From JABDJZ01 sp047619685 (GTDB lineage Bacteria; Bacteroidota; Rhodothermia; Rhodothermales; UBA10348), in NCBI GenBank assembly GCA_047619685.1, contig JBLHLC010000046.1, positions 1-27,989 on the forward strand: 27,989 bases of DNA, read 5' to 3'. How positions within the stretch are numbered: the stretch's first letter is position 1; the number at the start of each line of letters is the position of its first letter. This document shows, piece after piece, positions 23,233-27,989 of this stretch. Both the position numbers and the translations under genes were made by a program. The notes under the pieces were generated by a model. That model ran no database searches. It saw only the letters and a program-made list of their open reading frames with translations, and was not told the origin of the DNA.

Positions 23233-25251
23233 ATGCGATACGTTTTCCTGGCAGTTTTGCTGCTACCTGTCTCCGCCCGTGCTCAGACATTTACCGACGT
23301 CTCCGAGACACTGCTGGGGGGTGCCGATGCCTCACGCCTGGTCTACGGCGTCACGGTAGCCGACGTAAATCGGGACGGTAAACCCGATATATACCAGACA
23401 GGGCGCCTGTTCCTTCAAGGAGAGAGCGGGTGGTTTTCGGACGTTCTGGACACGCCCCGCTTCCAGAGCATGGACGGGACCGAGGTGTTCGGAGGCGTGT
23501 TCGCAGACGCGGACGCCGACGGATTTCCTGACCTGTTTGTGGAAGACTTCGACCCTGGCTCACGCTTTTTCCGGAACCGGTTCGGCATCCGGTGGGACTT
23601 GGCCAATCAGGAGAGCGGCATCGACATGAGCGCAGCGCAATCGCAGGGCGCTTCATGGGGAGACTACGATCAGGACGGAGATCTTGATCTTTTTGTGGGA
23701 GAGGAGTTCGGGGGCAACAAACTATTCGAGAATCTGGGTGGTGGCGTTTATCGCGATGCGGGGCTGTCCGAGATCATGAACGACCGGCATTCCTACGGGG
23801 TAGCCGCTGCAGACTATGATCGCGACGGGGATCTGGACGTCTACATCGCGGCCTGCTATCACGGGGATCCTGGCCTGTCGGTCAATTCCCTGTTTCGCAA
23901 CGAGGGCGATGGGACTTTCGTGGACGTCGCCCAAGAAGCGCAGGTGGCAGACTCGCTGGCTGGCTGGGCCGTGGTGTGGACCGATTTCGACCGTGATGGA
24001 TGGCCGGATATTTTCGTGGCCAACATGCCCATCTACGGCCCGGACGCCCGACCCGGATTCAACATGCTCTACCACAATCTGGGCGATGGGACTTTCGAGG
24101 AAGTCGGCGTCGCGGCCGGAGTGGCCGGGTCTCCGGACGATTTCGGCTTCGGTGGTGCGGCTGCGGACTTTGACAACGACGGATGGGAGGACCTCTACCT
24201 GGCAAACGACTACGCCGGAGGACAGGGTCAGAACCACCAGATCCTCAAGAACATGGGCGACGGTACGTTCATGGACGTAATGCCCGACGCGGGTATCGGC
24301 CCCATCGACGCAACCCTCACCGTGGCTGTCGGAGACTTCAATTCGGACGGTTGGGTGGACGTGGTTAACGCGGCTCGCCGCGGCAATCGGCTGCTGCTCA
24401 ACCAGGGAGGGGCCAACGGATTCCTGTCGGTCAGACTCCTGGGGGCAGGCGAAAACAGGGATGCCGTCGGCGCGACCGTCACCGCCTTCATCGGCGATCA
24501 GCCCATGGTTCGCTTCATTACGGCAGGGGATGGAATGACCTCCCAAAACCACGACCTTTCGGCCCATTTCGGGCTTGGGTCGGCTGCCAGGATAGATTCC
24601 CTTGTTGTCAATTGGCCCGGAGGAGGCGCAAGCCGCCTGCAGGACATCGACGCCAACCAACACCTGTATTTCAGCGAGACAGAAGGGGTGAACGGACCGC
24701 CGACCTCGCCCGCGCTCCTGGCGCCGCTGGATGGCGCATACACGGGCGATGTCTTCCAGGTGGAATGGACCGCGTCCCATGACCCCGACGGCGACGCCGT
24801 TTCCTACACCCTCGCCATGCTGTCCCTGAATGACTGGAGCGAGGCCGGAGAACTGATCGTCGAAGGTGCAACGGGGACATCGGTCACGGTCGACATGACA
24901 GACATGCCCGATGGAGACTACGTTTGGACGGTAATCGGCGAGGACGGTCGTTGGAAACGGGGAGCTACCAAGTCGCACTCCTTCAGAAAGGGAGGCGTCA
25001 CCAGCGTAGATAATCTTCCCGGTCTTCCCGGTCTGGAGCTATATCCCAATCCCGCACTTCATCAGCTGTTTGTCACGTCTGCGCAGGCCGGGAGTCTGGC
25101 ATTGATCGACGTCCTGGGCCGCAGAGTGGGCACTTATCCGCTGGCACCTGGGAAAACAACTATCGACATTTCGGGGCTGGCTTCCGGAATCTATCTGGCC
25201 AGAGTCATAGGGCAACCCGGTTTCGGAGTACCCGTTCTGAAGATGCGCTAG
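23233..25251 (+). CDS. Secreted FG-GAP/ASPIC-UnbV propeller protein with T9SS sorting domain
   Basis: The ATG at 23233 gives 672 residues and begins the signal peptide (MRYVFLAVLLLPVSARAQ) directly; the open frame back to a TTG at 23191 adds only 14 unlikely residues. Seven DxDxDG repeats (DVNRDGKPD to DFNSDGWVD) form one seven-bladed propeller. An ASPIC/UnbV domain (DAVGATVTAF, HFGLGSAARID, VVNWPGGG), an Ig/Fn3-like segment (NGPPTSPALLAPLDG) and a T9SS type A sorting domain (LELYPNPALHQL, LIDVLGRRVGT, GIYLARV) follow. It is a paralogue of the first 500 or so residues of the protein at 401-3319. It starts after a strong terminator, so it has its own promoter. No ribosome binding site is visible. 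It converges on the REC-HPt gene with 12 bases between stops. Likely surface-exposed; ligand unknown. Confidence 0.93.
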   Translation: MRYVFLAVLLLPVSARAQTFTDVSETLLGGADASRLVYGVTVADVNRDGKPDIYQTGRLFLQGESGWFSDVLDTPRFQSMDGTEVFGGVFADADADGFPDLFVEDFDPGSRFFRNRFGIRWDLANQESGIDMSAAQSQGASWGDYDQDGDLDLFVGEEFGGNKLFENLGGGVYRDAGLSEIMNDRHSYGVAAADYDRDGDLDVYIAACYHGDPGLSVNSLFRNEGDGTFVDVAQEAQVADSLAGWAVVWTDFDRDGWPDIFVANMPIYGPDARPGFNMLYHNLGDGTFEEVGVAAGVAGSPDDFGFGGAAADFDNDGWEDLYLANDYAGGQGQNHQILKNMGDGTFMDVMPDAGIGPIDATLTVAVGDFNSDGWVDVVNAARRGNRLLLNQGGANGFLSVRLLGAGENRDAVGATVTAFIGDQPMVRFITAGDGMTSQNHDLSAHFGLGSAARIDSLVVNWPGGGASRLQDIDANQHLYFSETEGVNGPPTSPALLAPLDGAYTGDVFQVEWTASHDPDGDAVSYTLAMLSLNDWSEAGELIVEGATGTSVTVDMTDMPDGDYVWTVIGEDGRWKRGATKSHSFRKGGVTSVDNLPGLPGLELYPNPALHQLFVTSAQAGSLALIDVLGRRVGTYPLAPGKTTIDISGLASGIYLARVIGQPGFGVPVLKMR

Positions 25252-25263
25252 CGGCGGAATTAA

Positions 25264-26019
25264 TCAGGCGCGCGAATCCGCAGAGGGAATCAGGGCTTCG
25301 CAGAGCCGCTTACGCTCGTGAACCAGCGTAGAGAGCAGTCCCCGAAGCGCGGCACGGTCGCCCCGACGCGCCGCTTGTTCTGCCCCAATAGCAGCCTGGG
25401 TGAGACCTACGCCTCCGAAAGTGGCCGCCGTAGACTTGAGCGTATGAGCAGCCCTGCTGACTTCGTCCATTCTATCGGACTGCAGGGCGGACCCCATATC
25501 GTTCAGGAGGAGGTTCGAGTCCTTGACAAACTCGCATAACAGCTCGGCAAAGAAGTCCTCATCCCCCATCATCTCCTGAAGCTCGGCCAGGGTCTGGCGG
25601 TTCAGGAACGTGGATTCCGGGGTGGAGTCAGCGGAATCCGGCGGGGTGCTGCCTCGACTATCGGCAAGGAGGCCCCGGATGGTGTCCAACTGGATCGGCT
25701 TGGTCACGTAGTCATCCATCCCCGCATCCATGCAGGCCGCACGAATTTCAGGCATGACGTTGGCCGTGACCGCAAAAATCGTCGGTCCGCTCCCGTTCGG
25801 TGAGCTACGAATCTGCCGGGCCGCCTGGATGCCGTCCAACTCCGGCATCATGAGATCCATGAATATGATGTCGTACGCAACCTTCGCAGTCGCTTCTACG
25901 GCCTCACGTCCATTCTTCGCGATGTCGGCCTCGTGACCGAGACGCCTGAGCATTCGCGTGAGGACAAGAAGGTTTACGGGGTCGTCTTCGACGACAAGTA
26001 TGCGCGGGAGATCGGGCAT
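25264..26019 (-). CDS. Receiver-HPt phosphorelay protein
   Basis: From the ATG at 26019 (MPDLPRILVVEDD) the protein has 251 residues. A CheY-like receiver (about 5-120) has the acidic pocket E11/D12/D13, phospho-acceptor D55 (IIFMDLMMPE), T85 and K107 (VTKP). After a Ser/Pro/Asp-rich linker comes a C-terminal HPt domain (about 140-245) with phospho-histidine H192 in AAHTLKST. This REC-HPt order is usual at the end of hybrid histidine kinases, but here it stands alone without kinase, so it must receive phosphate from a kinase elsewhere and pass it on. It has no DNA-binding domain. The open frame reaches 26142, but that extension is Arg-rich shadow of the upstream ccmF end. It lies 46 bases after ccmF. 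Confidence 0.92.
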   Translation of the reverse strand: MPDLPRILVVEDDPVNLLVLTRMLRRLGHEADIAKNGREAVEATAKVAYDIIFMDLMMPELDGIQAARQIRSSPNGSGPTIFAVTANVMPEIRAACMDAGMDDYVTKPIQLDTIRGLLADSRGSTPPDSADSTPESTFLNRQTLAELQEMMGDEDFFAELLCEFVKDSNLLLNDMGSALQSDRMDEVSRAAHTLKSTAATFGGVGLTQAAIGAEQAARRGDRAALRGLLSTLVHERKRLCEALIPSADSRA

Positions 26020-26065
26020 GGAATACAGCTGTTCACTCCGGGTATCGTCATTCTGGGCGGAAAAC

Positions 26066-27989
26066 TCAAGCCGCTCCCGTGGAGGCCGCTTCCTCGCTCG
26101 CGCGCCGAAGCGCGTATCGCTGTTCCTCCTGCCTCCGGACAATTGAGATCGCGAAGCCGATGGTCAACAGGATAAAGCCGATCCAGACGAGGGTGATAAG
26201 CGGTTTCTCGTAGGCCTGAACCACAATCCAGTCAACAGGGGCCGTTCGCACCCCGGTAACGGCGATGTCGATGGTACCGGAATCCACGTTCATGGCGGCA
26301 AACCCTAGGGACAGGCCCCATTCGTCGATGGACTCAGGGGCAACCTGAACCCGGCGCTCGCCGTCGATCCTGTAGACAGGGGTAATTCTGCGTGTTTCGC
26401 CGGAGGCCAATTGGGTCACACCAAGGATCGCACCGACGGCTACTTCACCTTCGCCGGCGCCCGCCGCGTTGTGATCCATGTCGAGATCGTAGTCGATAAA
26501 ACTAATCGAGTAGGCGTTCTCACCGACCAGCGTGGAATCTCCGCGTCCCAGCGTGACGACGCCTCCATCGGCCGAGTCGTCCACACCCAGCATGACGTTG
26601 GGAGACACGGCAACAAAGATGTCCTTCTCTAAAAACTTCGTGACGTCGGGGTGCTGGATCCACTGGTCCTTGTTGCTCTTGTAGACCACCGGCGCAACCG
26701 AAAACTCCCGGCCGTTCGGGTCCACGAACGAAAGTGGATACTGCGGGCGAGCTTCGTTGGTGTCGTCACGTCCAAAATACGTGACCGCGTAGCCGTCGAT
26801 AGCCAGCGTCTGCCCCTTCTCGAGGACGAAGTTATCGCGACTGTCACCGATGCGGACTCCGGCTCCCTGCCCGATGGCGCTGGAGAACGCGCTTGAGGCA
26901 ATGATGCCCAGCACGAACAACGCAAACCCAACATGGGAGACCGCGCCGCCAGCCAGTTTCGGGTTGCCCTTGGCCACCCGCAGCATGACCTCAGCATTGC
27001 CGTACAGGGCAAAAAACGAAACGAAGAGCAGCAGTAGCAGAAGCAGCCCTTGGCCATAGGTCATCCAGAAGGTCCCGATGCCAGCCTGAAGGGCACCGTC
27101 CGGAACGCCGGCGGATGCGAGCGCGGTCGAGACCGCGGACTCTTCCACGAAGGGCGTGAACAGCAATACCAGGAGTGTGCTAACGACGGCCAGAAGAATA
27201 GGACGGGTCAGGACCCGGTTGACGTTCTCAACCGACATCTTGGTCCACCAGAAGAGCTGCCCAAGTCCTGCCAGAAACGTAAAGGCGACGGCCAGCGGGA
27301 GCGTCCACTTGTTGTAAAACGCAATCGGGACGCTGGATGGATTGTCCCGAAAGATCTTTCCAATAATCGGGGCGCTTGTCCCCAGAACTACAACAAGGGC
27401 GACGGCGCAAATCAGGAGTGCCCCGGCGAAAATCATAAACTCCCGCGAGAGCAGGTCTGGCTCATGCGTCGGCGTTGGCAGTTCCTTGTACCGGGCCCAA
27501 AGGAGTCCGAAGCCCATCACGCCCATGGTCAAGATCCAGACCAGGAGTTGGTTGTAGAGGCCAAGGTCCACAAACGAATGCACCGAGATGTCCCCCAAAA
27601 TTCCCGAGCGCGTCAGGAACGTGGAGTAAATCACCGCCATGTAGGCAAGCACGTTCAGGAAGAGGGCCGCCTTCTGGCTGCGTCCACTCCGCTTCTGAAC
27701 GATCATGGTGTGAATGGCCGCGATGCCGATCAGCCACGGAACGAGCGACGAGTTTTCGACCGGATCCCAGGCCCAGTAGCCACCAAAGGAAAGGGTCACG
27801 TACGCCCAGTATCCGCCCATGGTGATCCCGACTCCGAGTATCATCGTCGAGAACAAGGCCCAGGGGAGGGCAGGACGCACCCATTGGGTGTATTTGCGCT
27901 TCCAGAGCGCCGCAACCGAAAACCCGAAGGGCACGATCATCATGGCGAACCCTGTGAATAGGGTTGGCGGGTGGATGACCATCCAGTAG
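26066..27989 (-). CDS. ccmF: CcmF-type cytochrome c heme lyase subunit (5' end outside window)
   Basis: The visible 640 residues run to the window edge with the frame still open (YW before MVIHPPTLFTGFA), so the gene starts further right; the ATG at 27982 is an internal methionine. Multiple membrane helices and the tryptophan-rich heme-handling motif GGYWAWDPVENSSLVPWL identify CcmF, with conserved IHPP, HTMIVQKRSG, TFLTRSGILGDISVHSF and a later WWTKM segment. CcmF works in the inner membrane in System I cytochrome c maturation, joining heme from CcmE to apocytochromes on the periplasmic side. A long soluble C-terminal part (about residues 360-600 of the visible protein) precedes the last helix (LITLVWIGFILLTIGFAI). 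Neighbouring ccm genes would be expected beyond the right edge. The REC-HPt gene follows on the same strand. Confidence 0.95.
   Translation of the reverse strand, partial: YWMVIHPPTLFTGFAMMIVPFGFSVAALWKRKYTQWVRPALPWALFSTMILGVGITMGGYWAYVTLSFGGYWAWDPVENSSLVPWLIGIAAIHTMIVQKRSGRSQKAALFLNVLAYMAVIYSTFLTRSGILGDISVHSFVDLGLYNQLLVWILTMGVMGFGLLWARYKELPTPTHEPDLLSREFMIFAGALLICAVALVVVLGTSAPIIGKIFRDNPSSVPIAFYNKWTLPLAVAFTFLAGLGQLFWWTKMSVENVNRVLTRPILLAVVSTLLVLLFTPFVEESAVSTALASAGVPDGALQAGIGTFWMTYGQGLLLLLLLFVSFFALYGNAEVMLRVAKGNPKLAGGAVSHVGFALFVLGIIASSAFSSAIGQGAGVRIGDSRDNFVLEKGQTLAIDGYAVTYFGRDDTNEARPQYPLSFVDPNGREFSVAPVVYKSNKDQWIQHPDVTKFLEKDIFVAVSPNVMLGVDDSADGGVVTLGRGDSTLVGENAYSISFIDYDLDMDHNAAGAGEGEVAVGAILGVTQLASGETRRITPVYRIDGERRVQVAPESIDEWGLSLGFAAMNVDSGTIDIAVTGVRTAPVDWIVVQAYEKPLITLVWIGFILLTIGFAISIVRRQEEQRYALRRASEEAASTGAA

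Noticed and set aside
23722..24978. 418-codon open frame on the minus strand
   Set aside because: Antisense to the propeller protein; its repeated valine/histidine-rich pattern mirrors the Asp-rich repeats on the other strand.
26020..26142. N-terminal extension of the REC-HPt gene
   Set aside because: Arg-rich translation of the ccmF 3' end; the receiver fold begins right after the ATG at 26019.

Overview
The window looks like chromosomal DNA from a G+C-rich member of the Bacteroidota/Rhodothermota group (Rhodothermales-like). Three observations support this. Two secreted proteins end in type IX secretion system (T9SS) type A sorting domains (one carries the typical NYPNPFNP motif). FG-GAP/ASPIC-UnbV proteins and a Bacteroidota-style LysM-like amidase are present. 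Starts are often GTG or TTG with weak Shine-Dalgarno sites. The lineage is inferred from protein families, not from a marker gene. I see no rRNA, tRNA, CRISPR array, insertion sequence or phage gene.

Layout, left to right. 1-404: the C-terminal part of an MscS-type channel, converging by a 4-bp overlap with a large two-propeller FG-GAP/ASPIC protein on the minus strand (401-3319). 3445-4542: a secreted LysM-like/Amidase_3 cell-wall hydrolase. 4543-4825: non-coding, with a four-unit tandem repeat and a minus-strand terminator candidate. 4826-6757 (minus): a GAF-SpoIIE (RsbU-like) phosphatase followed by two small ORFs. 6819-8174: a Nudix hydrolase and a LamG-fold exported protein. 8248-9156 (minus): a DUF1684 lipoprotein. 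9216-12831: two half-transporters forming a heterodimeric ABC exporter with one degenerate ATP site. 12874-13683 (minus): a thioredoxin-TPR (CnoX/YbbN-like) protein, divergent from a TolB-like propeller lipoprotein (13758-14912).

14984-18921 is a tightly coupled four-gene metal uptake operon: TroA-like binding protein, ATPase and two ABC-3 permeases. A DtxR/MntR-like palindrome lies just upstream. Both permeases carry a cytoplasmic C-terminal winged-helix-like extension, which makes this the most unusual system in the window. 18922-19282 is non-coding with two hairpins. 19283-23065 encodes a 1260-residue T9SS cargo protein closed by a strong terminator. 23233-25251 encodes a second FG-GAP/ASPIC protein with a T9SS tail, paralogous to the N-terminal half of the 401-3319 protein. 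25264-26019 (minus) is a receiver-HPt phosphorelay protein, downstream of a ccmF cytochrome c maturation gene that runs off the right edge.

Together the genes are mostly envelope functions: cell-wall turnover, osmotic release, export, metal uptake, cytochrome biogenesis and surface proteins, plus two signalling modules (RsbU-like phosphatase, REC-HPt). Apart from the metal operon and the exporter pair, neighbours look functionally unrelated.
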